NCBI GenBank assembly: GCA_001655205.1
Contig: LPNZ01009518.1
Span: forward strand, 27,038 to 91,037
Length of the DNA stretch: 64,000 nt
Source: Lenisia limosa
Lineage: Eukaryota; Breviatea
Reading direction: 5' to 3'
Position numbers and translations under genes: made by a program. The notes under the pieces are model-generated. The model was not told the DNA's origin. It searched no databases and was given only the letters and a program-made list of their open reading frames with translations. Of this stretch, positions 23,792 through 37,000 are shown piece after piece. Every line of letters starts with the position of its first letter. Position 1 is the stretch's first letter.

Positions 23792-26700
23792 ATGGCCTGA
23801 GATCTGAGTGATCATTGTCACCCCCTTTAGAAGTGTTCTTCCTGGTGTACTCATTTCTACGACACAGCTCCTGTCAGAAGGCTGCAGATGCGCTGGCTCT
23901 TGAACTCGATAGGTTTGTGGCTGATTCAATTTCGAAGTATGTCGCTGGATATGGGGATACAGTTGAGGACCTTTCTTAACCTCGCAGCCATGGTCTTCTG
24001 CCACACCTGCATAACTGGCTGGGAGAGTCAAGAGCACGCACAGTTGATGAAATGGTTTGTTCCATCCGGTCCTTACTTTTCAGAAAGAGTTCACGGGGGA
24101 GCTGCCTGCAGATTTCCTTCCCTCAATACTGGGCAAGCTACTTCATGCTCACTCCAACTCTCTTGAAGAAAGTTTGACACCCTTGCTGTTCTTACGGGTC
24201 AGATTTGGAGATCACTTCTTTATTTGGAAGGGGGCGAGCTGGTCTTCTTGGCGCCCACAAAGACATTTCGTTAAAGTGAGAATTTGCCATTTTTACTCCT
24301 CTATTGCTTGGTTGACTCCACAGACCCGTGCTTCCTAAAGGCAATTACGCGACATACTCAAGAGATTCGCGACTTTTCAACTACACAAGTCCACATTCCG
24401 TGACAAACTACTCCAACTCCTACCATACATGTAAGCATTGGATGGTAGAGGACTGACTTACCAAATCAGCGCGGATGTTGTCCATTCGAGAGACCATCAA
24501 TAAACTTCTGGTACCCGATCCGGTGGTCTTTGTGAAAACTCTCCAACCGGTATGCCATCCAGACTTCTCACATCTAGGCACGTGTCTTACAACTGCACTC
24601 GCAATCCATTGTGTTTATGATTTCGGACTCCACTGGAGATCGCATCATCACGGTAATTCCGCACAAGATCTGACCTCCAGGCTGCGGACGACGGTTACAT
24701 TCGCATTTGGAGTGTGGCTTCGTGTCATCTCCTCCATACCTTAATTGGACACAACGTTTGCTTCTTTTTCCAGTCTCATTTCCTAGAATTTTGTGATTGA
24801 TATGTGCATTTCTCCAGATGACAAATACCTCATTTCTTCTGGAAACAACAAAGTAGGCAATCATCGCGATATGCCTGGTGTTATTTTTACTCATTTTCAG
24901 GACATGATTATCTGGGACCTTACAACCGGTGAACTTGTCAAAAAGTACACTTTCGGTGAGATGGAGTTATCACCTCCCTTCTTCAATTATAATTCCAACT
25001 ATCTTACGGCTTCGGCCAGATAATTCCAACTATCTCACGGCTTCGGCCAGNNNNNNNNNNNNNNNNNNNNNNNNNNNNNNNNNNNNNNNNNNNNNNNNNN
25101 NNNNNNNNATATATGTAAATATATATTATCTTACTTTTCAAGATAAGGTTATCAATTCCCTGATGTTCCACCCATTGTCGAAAAGCCTCATCATCACCAC
25201 GGCGTGTTCTGATGGTAAAGTCAGGTTTGTGAAAGAGTCTTATCAGCGAGTACAGATTGAGCACCATGAAAGCAAAGAATCTGTGATTTACAGTTTAGAC
25301 TCTATCACTTTAGTTCTTCTCGCGGATGGCCGGATCATGTGGGTGGAGCTGATGAATAACCTGTGTCATAATATCGCACTAATCCTTTCATAGCCCAATG
25401 CAACCTTTGGTCCGGACCCTAACTCAAGCTATCTCCCGGCCGCTACATTAACTCTTTTCTCCTCTGGTGGAGAATTTGTCGTGTGTGGCTTTGAAGACAA
25501 CCAGAGTAAGAGCTGTGTCTTCCTCACTATTCAGTCAAATTCTATCGAACTGATGATCTTCTATCCTCTCGACCGGTTGCGCTTTCCTTAAGGTTTTTTG
25601 CTGCTTGTTGTGCTCTTTAAATCTCCTATGATATCATATGCATCTGTAGTATAGTATTATACCTTACGATATGATATGATATGATATACTATTGTATTTC
25701 TTACACCACAGGTCAGGACAGGCGAACGCCCTCAGTACCGCCAAGCCCGTGGCAACTTTGGGGCGACGGCTGGCTGGCACTCTCAATCTTCCAAGACACG
25801 TTTGCTTTGGTGCACTGATAATGTAACGACTCTGTAGAAAATGAAGAACCTCGAGCTGAACTTCATCACCCTTGAAGATTTCATTGTCATTTCAGCGTAA
25901 GGCGTCCAAGGGATGTCACAGTGTAGCACCTCAGATATGACTGTTCGTTGGTGGTCTGTTTTGCCGAAAATGAATTCAGAGCATTTTGAAGAAGGTATAG
26001 AACCAGTTAATTAGGAGGATAACACTTTAGTTATGCAAAACGTGACATCTATTGTTTTACTTCCCGACCTTGGTGTGATCCTCATGCTAAATGATAGGAA
26101 ACGATTGGATCTCTATTCCTTGACTGAAAAACAAATTATCCACTCAGCTGATGCCTTTGCTTCTATCGTGGGCCTTTTGAGACTTTTTATTGTTTACTCA
26201 CAAGGCTGATGAACCAAATGAAGATGATCCGATCCTTGTCAGTTCTTCCAACCAATTCCCAACCATTTTCCTTGTTGCTACCTCCGTCTCTGTTAGTTCT
26301 CAAGGTCCATCCTCCGTTCACAATATAGGTCACTTTTTGGCAAACAATTCCACTCAAGCGCCTTCACATTATTTCCCTTTTGGAGGTAATGTTCAATCGA
26401 TTTCAACTTTGATCTTTCAGATTGGTGGAGAACAGTTCATGGTGGAACAGATTATTTGGCTCGATGATGGGACTATATGGATTGCTGGAAACGCGGGCAG
26501 GTGTATCATTATTCAGCATGGTGGTATTGACGGTATGGGAACAGTGGGTCAGTTTGTATTGTGCTAAGGGCTTTACTTCGTTCGAAAAAGACCGATAAAC
26601 TATCAACAGTTTTCGAAGATTTATCGAGACATTCAGTCTTTTTTTGAACCGAAGTGAAGCCCCAATTGTGCTGTGTAACCCTTTTCGTTGTCAGTTCGGA

Positions 26701-29700
26701 AACTCTATTTTGTATTCTCACACCTTTAGCCCTGAAAATGAAGACCCCCGAGTTCCAGTCGTTCACACGTGACTTCTATGATATAGCTTCGACAGAGAAC
26801 GGCAACATTCACTTTGTTGTCAACGGGGTAGGGCCTGATCTATTCGGTCACCATTCCCAGGAGGTAACTGCGGATGTCAGCCCGGGTTTGCTTTGTGATC
26901 AAAACCGGATACCTTATCCTGCAGAGTATCAAATACCCCCGAAACGTAAGCGTTGTGAACAGTTTGGGATAGATGTGTGCTCAGAGTAAAACAATGGAGT
27001 TGTCTTGCAATAGCAGTATCCAGTTCAGCCGGAACCTTTTATAATTCTCAATTTACACTATCATATTGTTTCAATTCCTTTATGCAGTTCCGACCCCGCC
27101 GAGCAACTACCGTTCAGACTGTGACGGTCTGGTCAGTAGGACGGCGGCACGTGAGCAGCTGGTCTGGGCCAAGGTGAGCAGCATCGTCGTTGTGTTGACG
27201 CTCCAGTTGGAAAACAGCATTCCTCATGACGCTCCTCGCGGGCCTCCACCCAAAAGAGTAGGTTGAGAGCCAGACTTAAATGTATATATTAGTATCATAT
27301 ATTAGTATATGATATGATTTTTTTTTGTATGGCTTTTAGACATACCCCCATGGCGTATGTGCAAGTACATACATTATATTATTATATTATATACATTTGA
27401 AACTATGCCTTGACATACCATACATACCCAATATGGCGTATATACATAGAGAAGTATATACTATATATATTTATATATGATATCATGATATCATAATATA
27501 TGACAACACCCCTTACCAAGTAGTCCCGAGTGCGAGCTATTATGCCCCCGTCCGAGCCCGTGTACTTGTCTGACCCCGAGAGTGATCTTGTTGACTACGT
27601 GTAAGTCTTTGTCCCTCCTGACAAAGTAGAAACTCTGGAAGCGACAAGGAATTCGTTGAGCAGAGAAATGATGAGAATTCTCCTGAGACTCTTTTCAAAC
27701 AGGTTAGCTCACTCAAGTATTCAAATCTTGTCATCTTGTCAAAAAAAAATGCTGAGTTTACAAAAACAGAAGAACAAAAGGCGGCAACGTGCATTGGAGC
27801 GAGCGGCCCGGCGGACTAATCGTGACAACGCTGAACACATCAAAAGGAGACAGTGGGTACCACCAGTCTGTTTACGGGTTTAGGCGCAATCGAGCGATGC
27901 ATGAAGGAACGGAGGTTTGTGTTCTTACTTTATCATTGTGTTGATAAAGCCATTTATTATTGACAATTTCTACGTGTTGTAATATTTAGGACAAGGAAGA
28001 ACTTTTACCCCCGCCATCATGGGTAATGTCTCGAAGACCCCATTTTATGGTTTGTCCATTTATTTCGTCCATTTACGTTTAGACTTTTGTTCCCCAAACT
28101 TGCGATGAAATGGTTTACTTCTCTGAAAGCCACTCAAAATACCAAAAGTACTTCATGAATGACCTCCCAGTTGGTTCCTTTCTCTCTAACGTAGTAGAAA
28201 CTGCCCTATGAGCCTTTTAGAGACCCAAACTGCCCCCCGATTCTTCATGTTAAAGTCTCAGCTATCAACTACCACATCCACCTTGGTGAAAACTCCTCTT
28301 TTGTCTCACCCTTTAGGCCTTGTGTTTTGTGAAGTCTCCGTTGCGGTCGTTCAAGACTCGGATCTTGTTGTATGAGCTCGCTCAGCATTTCACTTTTTAG
28401 GTTTTCGACCCATATCTTCTCCAAGAGCAATCCTTCCTTGTAAGTTGTCCTTTGGAATTGCCCTGACATTCAGCTCCATTATCACGGCAACTCAGTAGCA
28501 GACTTCTTAATGCTTGGTGAAACATTTGAAACAATCACCGCCAGAGAGCTGCAACCGAGGTTAGTCCACTTCGTAGTAACGAGATAGGCAAACGGTTCGT
28601 GCGTTCTTCGGAAACCTCCAAGAAGATGAGGTGCTTGATATCACCAAAGATGTAGAAGTAAGTGTGATTATATTGTCACATCTTTAGCCTGGGCTGGATG
28701 GACAGTGGTATGAGGGCCATGCGGAGATGACAACAAAAGACCCCACGAAAGAAGTCACTATCCTCTGGTACGCTCTTCTTCAATGTTGCTTATGGCTGTA
28801 GGGACAACAATGAAACAGACGATTTGCTTGGCTGGGAGTTTTCGCCAACTGACGTCCCTTCTCTTTTCATTAAAACAAACAAGGTAATCTCCTGGGTAAC
28901 CCAAAGGATCAATGTGACCTTCCAGGATCTTGAGTCTATTATCGAAGACTATCCACACGGTGCTCCAAATGATCTCAAAAAAGACCCAAATATCCAAACC
29001 CTCGAAAAATACTCTCCCTTTGTTTTAGAGGTATTGAAAACCCCTCTACTTATGGATTAGAAAAACACCATGTCACTTGAATTTGTGAAACAAGCTCTTT
29101 TAGTAATCAATGGCAAGCTGCAAGAAGCTGGGGAAGACAACCAGGAATCTTTACTAGGGCTGGTACGTCCAACTCTTGCCACTTACCTTTTTAGTTTGTT
29201 CATCCTGCTTGGACTGAAATTCCTGGATATTGCGAAAAGGTATCTTTCACGGACAGCTGGTTCACGACCTAGATTCCACACCCAATGGATTTGACAACGC
29301 TCCGAGACAGACTGCTCTTTGGACATTACAGGCATTTCAATGTAGGAGAGCCTATTTGGAGCGGTGTATTTGACTTTTAGGCTTTGATCGAAGATCTTCT
29401 GCTGGTAGTACAAAACTCAGTGGCTTTTAATGGGGAGGAGGATGATATTACCAATGAGGCTCGAACATTGTGTGATTATCTTGACCGGTCATTACGAGGT
29501 TTGAAATATTAGTCCTCACACTCAGCACTGTATATGGAGTACAAGGATAACCTTCCGCGATACGTCCCTTCGCTCGAAGTCTTGGTAGGCACCTGTTCTG
29601 ATGGTGGAGAGGCAAATTCTGACAGTGCTATCAGATATAATAATTTGATATGATAATCAAGCTGGAAAATAGCTTTACAGATTCATTGTATTGGGTGAAA

Positions 29701-31456
29701 TGACAGTAGCATTTGATATCACCATTGTGTTGTGAAGATTGACTCTTTAGGCTCTCCCTGATGATCCGTTCCTCCATCGTCTCCAGGACCCCCTTAGTAG
29801 GCGGGTTTGGCTTTTGTGAATCGGCATCACTTCTCTAATGTCATCAGAATCCACGAGGACACGCCAGCGCAGCGCCATTCCAGCATTCAACTTCGATTCA
29901 AGCGGTAGGTTGTCTTTTGTTATCACGCATTAGGGTCCGAAGATGAAGAAGAGGAAGAGGAAGAGGAAATGGTGGAAGAAGAGGAGGAAGAAGAAGTAAG
30001 CCCACTATTTTATCACCAATTTAGACCCCCGCTGCGGTCCTCCCCGATGTTGGTCCTTTGCGGCGCCGTACACGTTCTTTGACTCTACCTTCATGTGAGT
30101 TTCAACTCTGGAACTCATAATCCTCCATTAACCCTCGATGGCAAGCTAGTTTTCTCTATTTCTGACCTTGCAGTGTCGGCTCAACGGCAACCCTCAGTAC
30201 CCGATGTGACTGAACCGGCAAAGAGGTGGGGACTGTTCATTTTTTCTGTGGGCTGGGTTCATTAGGTACGCATTTACTGGTAAAATATCGATAGTTTTAT
30301 AGGATTTTTAGAGAAATTCAGTCTTTTTTCTAACCGAAGTTAAGCCCTATTCATATTTAAGTTTTTATTCCACTTTTACCACCAAGGTCAAGACGTGAAA
30401 AACGGGTAATTGTGGAAGTATCAGATGACGAACTAAGCGAGTCCGACAGTGAAGTTCTTCCCGTTTCCAAAAAGAGGCCGCCAGTGGACGTACCGCCAAT
30501 TGAGAAGCCCAGCCACGCCACAATCCAAACCAGGTCGAGCCGACGGCAAGAACCGTCCCGCGTGGCCTCCTTGCACAGCCCTACCAACGTCAAGATCACG
30601 CCTGTCCGAAGCCCCTCGCCTGTGCTGTCTGAGCTTGATGAAGCGGAATTTGACTCCAACTTCTCTAGCGATAACGAGGTCAAAGAAGATGCGTCTGGCT
30701 CGGACAGCGACAACAGTGGCCCGGCTAGCCCTGTTGTGTCCGACGGAAGTGATTATGTCACAAAACGCCCGAGTAAGCGAACGTTAGAAGCCCCGCGGAC
30801 CCTGCGGTCGCGTACCCGGAACCGACGCTACAATTCGCCATTTGAGCCAGTCAGGCTCAACCCCTCACCCATTGAGATGGATACCCCTCTTCAGCCCTCT
30901 GTACTCCTACCGTCCACGCCATCCATTCCCAGCTCGAGCACCAAACCCTCAGTTAGCCTCATTCTGTCCCAACCGTCAACTACTGCCGAACAGTTCCCCT
31001 CCCCCTCCTCCGTCTCTTACATCACGCTTGAAGACCCTCCGGCACCTGAAGAACCTGGTTTGCGGAGGGCCAGCTTTATGACAGCACTAATGAGATGGCT
31101 TTGGCACAGTATGATTGGTTTTATGGGTTTGGCTGACGGTTCAGGTCCTCGTGAACTGAAAAAAATGACGCTCAAACTCAAGGTATGAACGCAGTGATAT
31201 TTTCATTCCCGTAGGACCCGCGGTCAAAAACAAGGAAATATGGTAAGGTCCTTTTCTCAAAGGGGATATGCATTAATTGGTGCAATCATTCATCCTCAAA
31301 AAAAAGGTCATCCTGTAATATCTTGTAGTAGATTATATCTTGTATTTACCAGTAGGCCATCACCAGCTTCGACCGCGGCGCTCCCGACGGCATTCAATTC
31401 CTGAGGAAGGTTTGTGTCGAGGGGGTGATTGTGATTCTATGTCCATCACCATGTAG
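23792..31456 (+). CDS. BRWD: Bromodomain and WD-repeat protein (BRWD/PHIP family)
   Basis: Chromatin reader with the full animal BRWD/PHIP layout. The N-terminal LisH-like helix VFFLVYSFLRHSSCQKAADA (about 23831-23890) is followed by a helical linker and the conserved lead-in NKLLVPDPVVFVKTLQ. A WD40 propeller runs about 24580-26560 (AADDGYIRIWSVASCHLLHT; DMIIWDLTTGELVKKYTF). The linker then has PYPAEYQIPPKRK. A crypto-Tudor region follows, with FVPQTCDEMVYFSESHSKYQ (about 28085) and LHYHGNSVADFLMLGETFET (about 28470-28550), and a bromodomain at about 29180-29510 (HPMDLTTLRDRLLFGHYRHF, VVQNSVAFNGEEDDI). The tail is acidic and Ser/Arg-rich (30390-31190), ending at TAG 31454-31456. In bromodomains an Asn near the NSVAFN segment contacts acetyl-lysine. 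The exact start codon is unsure; 23792 is the nearest plausible ATG. Two MITE-like copies and an N gap (25051-25108) lie in introns. Confidence 0.93.
24989..25050. repeat. 31-bp direct duplication at a gap edge
   Basis: Two adjacent copies, 24989-25019 and 25020-25050, both beginning ataattccaactatct and ending cggcttcggccag, differ at one base (t/c). The second copy abuts the N gap at 25051. An assembly artefact is likely. Confidence 0.75.
26566..26664. mobile_element. MITE-like palindromic element, copy 2
   Basis: A 99-bp element in a BRWD intron, bounded by an exact 8-bp direct repeat ATTGTGCT (26558-26565 and 26665-26672). The left end agggctttacttcgttcg and right end gaaccgaagtgaagcccc form imperfect terminal inverted repeats. 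Confidence 0.85.
27280..27510. repeat. AT-rich intronic repeat tract
   Basis: A long intron of the BRWD gene made of TATGATAT/ATATTAGTAT motifs plus two diverged copies of a CATACCC...TATGGCGTAT...ACATA unit (near 27340 and 27420). No coding content. Confidence 0.55.
30265..30349. mobile_element. MITE-like palindromic element, copy 3
   Basis: In a BRWD intron. It shares the family core (aaaatatcgatagttttata, agaaattcagtctttt) and right end (ccgaagttaagcccta). The flanks (TTCATT left, TTCATATT right) look like a decayed target duplication. Confidence 0.65.
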
Positions 31457-31587
31457 ATGTAGATGAGAGTGGTTCGGATTACAGGCCAGCCACCAGGCAC
31501 AACACAAGGAGAAGCGGCCGATTGTGATAGTATTTAATGTATTATTATTGTGAAACAGGGAAAAGGAAACAAGGGGAAACATAGGAA

Positions 31588-33796
31588 TTACTGCATGAGC
31601 TGGGTGAGTTTAGAAACTCTTTCAAATTCTTCTTTACCGTAGTGTTCCTTGACCTAAAGTATGAATATAAATGCTAGTAATGATATTTGCAAGTTGCAAT
31701 CACTTGTCAGCCCACTTTGTCAGTGCTCTCCAGCTTCGAGTGAGTAACGCCTTCGTCCTTAGCGACCAAAATCAAGTTATCAGCAACGTAGCCGTTTTCA
31801 GGAAGCCTAGACTGTCAGCAGGATCGAAGGCCTACCAAGGCACTAGTTGCAGGGCGGTGGAGGACTTCGACAGCACAGATGAGCCGCCGTACACATCTTC
31901 GACAAGCGACGAGACTTGGTCAAGGGTTACAGTCAGTGGCCCCAATCTACACGTCAGTCGTCTTCCATATCACCAACTTCTCAGCTGCTACCACTTGGCT
32001 CAGACGATTGTGAAGCTTTTTGTAGAACTGCGTGCGGACCTTCGGGGGGGAGGTTTTGATACCCTTGGGGTTGTCTACATCATTAGTATCATGTTAGTCC
32101 CCTTTCACATGCACCAAAAGCTAAAACACGCAGGAATACCTCACCAGATAAGGTGGCGATAGCGTACGCGGCGGCCGCATTACCCCAGCTTGCGGGGGAA
32201 CAGGCTAAATTGTCAGCTGGGCGAACCAAACAATCAGGCTATTTTGATTTTGAAGTATGGGTTCTGTCAAGAGTCTGCTTCACCTTCTGTGATTCTTGCC
32301 ACGCGGCCTCACCGTAAACAGGGACGACGCCGATTCTGAAGCGGTGCTTCCGCGCATCCGAGTCCTGGTCAGCGTTGTTTAGCGCCTCGATCTCGTCCGA
32401 AGACGGCGCAATCATGGCCTTGTACGGCACTAGACAGTGTCATTGAGGGAACTTTTCGTACCTTGTGAGCCACAAACAACCATGGGGTTGGCCTTGGAGC
32501 CTGCTTTGCGGAGGTTGCGACGGATGGCAGCTGCAAGAGGATCCTCTGTAGTGGTAAACAGAAAACTTATGAAACAAAACGAACAACTCAAAGTCAGCTC
32601 TGTTGGTAAAACATTTGACAAACACACGAGGGTTAAAAACAACAAAACTAGGGATAATAATTCTTCTGCAATGTATTACAAAGTAGCAAGAGCAAGGGGG
32701 AAGAAACAAGTGTCTCACTTTGGGTACTTCCAAGGGGAATGATCTCAACCGTGGTAGGGTCAATGCGGCCTCCTGAAACTGTTCAGACCTGGCACATCCA
32801 AATGTCCAAAAAATAATTGAATTTCATAAAAAAAATTCATTTTTATCACTCATATATCACTCCTATCACAATCATGAGTGTTTCTGACCTATGATAGTAG
32901 AATCCCAGCTCACCAGCACCCATAGAAGATATCATTGGAATTTTGCGTTCATGGCAGGTCTTAATGAGGGACACCTGCGAGTAAGCAGAACCACAGATTG
33001 GCACTTACCTTAGTGGGGGTGTTATCGATGCAGTCGACAACGAAGTCGACGTCTGAGCTGTCACAAACAATGCAACATTATCAACTTCGTACCTTTAAGA
33101 ATACTATCAAGTGTTTCTTGAGACATCATCATTTCAAGAGCCTCAACTGAGCAACGAGGGGAAATGCGCGAAAAGTGTTCCTTCATGGCAACAACTACGA
33201 CATTACACCATCAGAGCCCTACCCTTCTTCTTGCCAACGTCTTCCCAGGTAGCCACGGCATGTCTATAAAATAAGAATGTGAACTACATCCTGCCCACGA
33301 AAGCAAGATCCAGTTCAAGAGAGAAGAGGAGAAACAACCAACCTGTTGAGTGACGACACAGTGACATCGTCGAAATCAACGAGTTTGAGGTTTTGAAGTC
33401 CGCTTCTAACAAGCATGGAGGCACAATGCGACCCTGATAAGTCACTCGAACTATTTGTACACCTATATTCCATTTGGCCCTGAAACCTCTCTAAATAATT
33501 CCCAATAATATCTCTCCACTCATGACCCGCCAACCAACTCCGCCACATCCAATGATTGCAACCTTTTTGCCGTTGAACTTCTCAAATCCTAAATCGGTAA
33601 AACACCTGACAAGAAAGACCAAGGAAATATCCAGCAAAATCTCAATATTCTGACCTGAAGCTGATAAAAGAGCAGAAGTGCGGGTGAATTGCTCGTTGTA
33701 CTCCTCATCAGTCAAAACTTTGATGGCGTCATCAGCTCTGGCCTTTTTGGCAGGAGGGCTTGGAGGTGGAGTGGCGTCTGTCTTCAGGGGACTCAT
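31588..33796 (-). CDS. tRNA threonylcarbamoyladenosine dehydratase (Tcd/TcdA type)
   Basis: E1-like (ThiF-fold) ATP-dependent enzyme that cyclises t6A to ct6A at tRNA position 37. It starts MSPLKTDATPPPSPPAKKAR at 33794-33796. Motifs in order: nucleotide-binding loop KVAIIGCGGVG (33555-33580 region); VRSGLQNLKLVDFDDVTVSS with SLNR (about 33350-33415); AVATWEDVGKKKG; the linker EHFSRISPRCSVEALEMMMS; DVDFVVDCIDNT (about 33020-33060), where the Asp binds metal/ATP in this fold; ISSMGAG near 32925; EDPLAAAIRRNLRKAGSK (about 32490-32550); and a C-terminal tail with VEDVYGGSSVLSK and the last exon VKEHYGKEEFERVSKLTQLM before stop 31588. The tail segments match fungal Tcd1/Tcd2, so this is a Tcd enzyme rather than UBA1 or the SUMO E1. 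Yeast relatives sit at the mitochondrial outer membrane. Confidence 0.88.
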
Positions 33797-34026
33797 TTTT
33801 CGCTAATCTCTAATAGAAACACTTGCTGAATCAAGTATATTCAATCAGGCTGAAGGCTGAAAGGGCAGGGCTGGAGGGCGGGAATTTTCCAAGTTAAAAA
33901 TAAATATAACCTGGGACGGTAATTGGTATGCTTTAGGCTCTGGTGGGTTTTGGGTGTTTTTGCGGCGTGTTATTGTTGTCTTATTTGTCTTGTCGCAGTG
34001 ATTATTGGACGGGAAGGTGGTGAACG
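33797..34026. promoter_or_regulatory. Divergent intergenic region (bidirectional promoter)
   Basis: This 230 bp separates two opposite start codons. It is AT-rich near 33890-33920 and contains no exon, so it must carry both promoters. No specific element was identified. Confidence 0.35.
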
Positions 34027-37000
34027 ATGTCCGAAATTAGTTCACCAGATATCTCCGACGACGACATCCACGCCTCTGATATATCGCTGGTAGGGTGTTT
34101 TAGACAATGTTATTTGTATCTAACAGGAGCAGTCGTCCCAGGAGGATGTTTCTGAATCAAAAGGTCGTCAAGCAGGTCGCTTCAGGTTAGGCTCAATGTG
34201 TCTTTGAACAGGATATAATTACTTTTAGCCCTATAAGATCGCGGAGTCCCTCCCCTGGTCTCTCCTCCGATGATGACCAGGTCAAGGAGGATCGAGGTTT
34301 TGATGTGTCTCCTACAGTCTCGCCATTACCATCAAGAAGAGGTATGTCTTCTCTAATTCTTTGTTTAATAGGGGGATGTTTTAATTTGATGAAAGAAACG
34401 GACAATTACAATAGTCCCTCACCTTGTCTTAGAACACATTCCTGAAAACGACGATGCTGCGTTGTCTGCGAAGCGTGAATCAGCCCCGAAACGAACACGT
34501 TCCCCCCCTCCCCTCAGTATCCTTGACAACCCCAGCAGTGAAGATGAGGACGGTTTGCCGACGTCCATCTCCACCCATCATATCCTTTGCAACCCTTTTC
34601 AGAGTGTTTGACACTTTAGATACCCTTGCTGAGCTAGAGCCTTGCGCTCCTCCAAGAAAGCCCAGATCTAGTAGAAGACAGTCTATTGACGAGGCCTATG
34701 GTGAGTGTGATGAAGATGGTTTGCATTTACTTTGCAGCAACCACGCCATCTTTGCCATCCAACTCGACGTCATCGTACATCCCACGTCGGGTCATGTCGT
34801 CCGCCCAGGTGGCTGTGGAAGTGGGCCGGGGAGTTTTCTTGGAATAAATGGAGTGTAGCAAGTTTTGGACTTGGCCAGAGGAAAGAAAGGACTTTTTACG
34901 TTTTTCGAAGTTATCAACGTGGTATCTCTTGATTTTTCCAGGATGATGAGGAGGAGGGCGCTGGAAGCCCTGATGAAAGTTCTCAAGCTGAGACTATACA
35001 GTCACTGAAAAAGGAGCTCAGCAAAGCAAAGCAAATGGTTTGACCATCCAGGCCTTGATATAACTCTTCAGAACCAGGTGGAAATAGCGCAGTTGGCCAC
35101 GACGATCACCGAGAAAGACGCCACCATCATGAGTCTGCAGGAGCAGCTCAGAGCTAACGGAATTGGTAGGTTTGTTTTGTCTTTGTTTATGGTTTTTAAT
35201 ATGAGTGAGATTGCAAAGCACAATGTTATTATAAACCCACTTGCGAGTTTACGGCAAGTCTAATTCATAAATAGACCCTGTCGAAGCTGACGAGGCTTTG
35301 GCTCCACGTCCACCCAGTAAACAGTTTGAAGAAACGGACATCCCCGTCATGGCCATTCCAGATGGCTCGGTTGTGATCACTGTGAGGGGCCTGTTCCATG
35401 GCAGGTGTTCAGAGTATTATTTTATGATCCTGGTAATATTCTTCATATCTCGACCATGTTGATATGGTTTCAGCTAAAAAATGAATAATGAAACTGTTGG
35501 ATGACTAACATTGCAGCAAGCCGAACTTGATGAACTTCGTGAGAATAGCATTGCTAATGAGGAAAAAGTAGCAGTTTTGGACTCGACAATTGTCATCCTC
35601 AACTCCAACCTCAAGGAAGCGGAAAAGCGTATTCCCCCCTCAGTGGCTGCCAAGCAACTCGAGGAAAATGAAGGAAAATGGAGAAAAAAAGTGGGGATCC
35701 TTTCTAGTCCTTTTCTCCAATTGTTTAAAAAAAGTTTTCTGTGTTTACAGTTTAGTTGGATGATGTTCAAGCTGAACTAGACATTATTATTGAGCAAGAG
35801 AGGAAGGCAGCGGAGCAGGTGAGACACTCGAATCCTAATAATCGCAGTCTATTCGCTAACTTCTCTTTTCTTACTCCTCGCCAGGCCACACGAACCGATC
35901 GTCTTCGGCTGCAGCGGCGGATGGAAAGTGAGTCAAGACTCAAGGCCGCGTTGGAGGCTGAGTTGGCGGCGCTGAAGGACGAGCTCAACACTGTCAGGGT
36001 TGGTATTGCCAGTTCCGTCTTAACGGCCTAGAGTGACCAGTTCCAACTGCGGCAGGACAATGACGAACGCGTGGATCATTTGTCGCAGCGTTTGAAGGTT
36101 GCCACTCTTGCACACGACACTCTGGAGGAAGATCTCGAGAGAATCACCCAGGTGGGATGCTCTTTACTCTTATGTTTCTAGGATTACGAAGAGCAATTGA
36201 TTGCAGCAGCGCAGAGGGTGGATATTGCCGAAGCAGCGCTAACGGAAGTCCATGCTCGTTTGGACGACGAACGGTTTGCAATGGTAATATGAAATGATCG
36301 CATATTATGCACGGTGTCTTCGATCTGAAAAGAGTATATTTCTCAATAAATCCTCGATAAGTATTGATATTTTATCGGTTTTTTTTGTCTTTTCGGACCA
36401 TTATGAACCAGTAGACTTCATTCTGCTTCTTTTATTCCCCCCCCCCCTCATTCTGTAGGCTTGCATTTGAAGCAGCAGAAGAGACACATCTGGCGCGACA
36501 CAGTGAAGATTGCCGCCTCTGGGAAGCCAGAATCGAAGTAGGCCTTGTCACCACACTCACTGGGTAGGAACACAACAAAGCAATTGATACCGAAAGGCAA
36601 CAGTGGCTTGCTGAGAGAGAAAAGGCGTTTATTGAAAGGACAACTCTTCAAGAGGACCTTGAGAAAGAGAAGCGTAAGTGATTGGAGGGTCTCTTATTGT
36701 TCAGTAAGATCTGAGGATCTCGAGCGCTCTATTGGAGACAGTGAAATGGAAGCCTTGAACAAGTCCAAACAGGAAACCGTAAGTTGCACTCTCATTATTC
36801 TTACCAAAATGTTGCTACATCCCAGTGTTGAACCAAGATGAAATCATTAACTTGTTAGTTGGCCCGTGAGCGTTTAGAGGGACGAGTGATTGAGCTGAAG
36901 AAGAAGGTAAGATATAGGTCATTGGGTGAATGCCTCAAATTGTGTGTAATTGGTGCTGCTGATGCCATCATCGTGTCTACATATGTACATGTACATATAT

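Noticed and set aside
23681-24037. Minus-strand open frame of about 118 codons at the BRWD 5' end
   Set aside because: Overlaps the plus-strand LisH-like and following exons, which match BRWD closely; the minus frame has no recognisable content.
30357-30713. Minus-strand Ser-rich open frame opposite the BRWD tail
   Set aside because: Antisense shadow of a long plus-strand exon that continues the BRWD protein; Ser-rich on both strands from codon bias.
33300-33600. UBA1 or SUMO-activating enzyme
   Set aside because: The ThiF fold is shared, but the linker EDPLAAAIRRNLRK and the VEDVYGG tail fit Tcd dehydratases, and no catalytic Cys domain follows.
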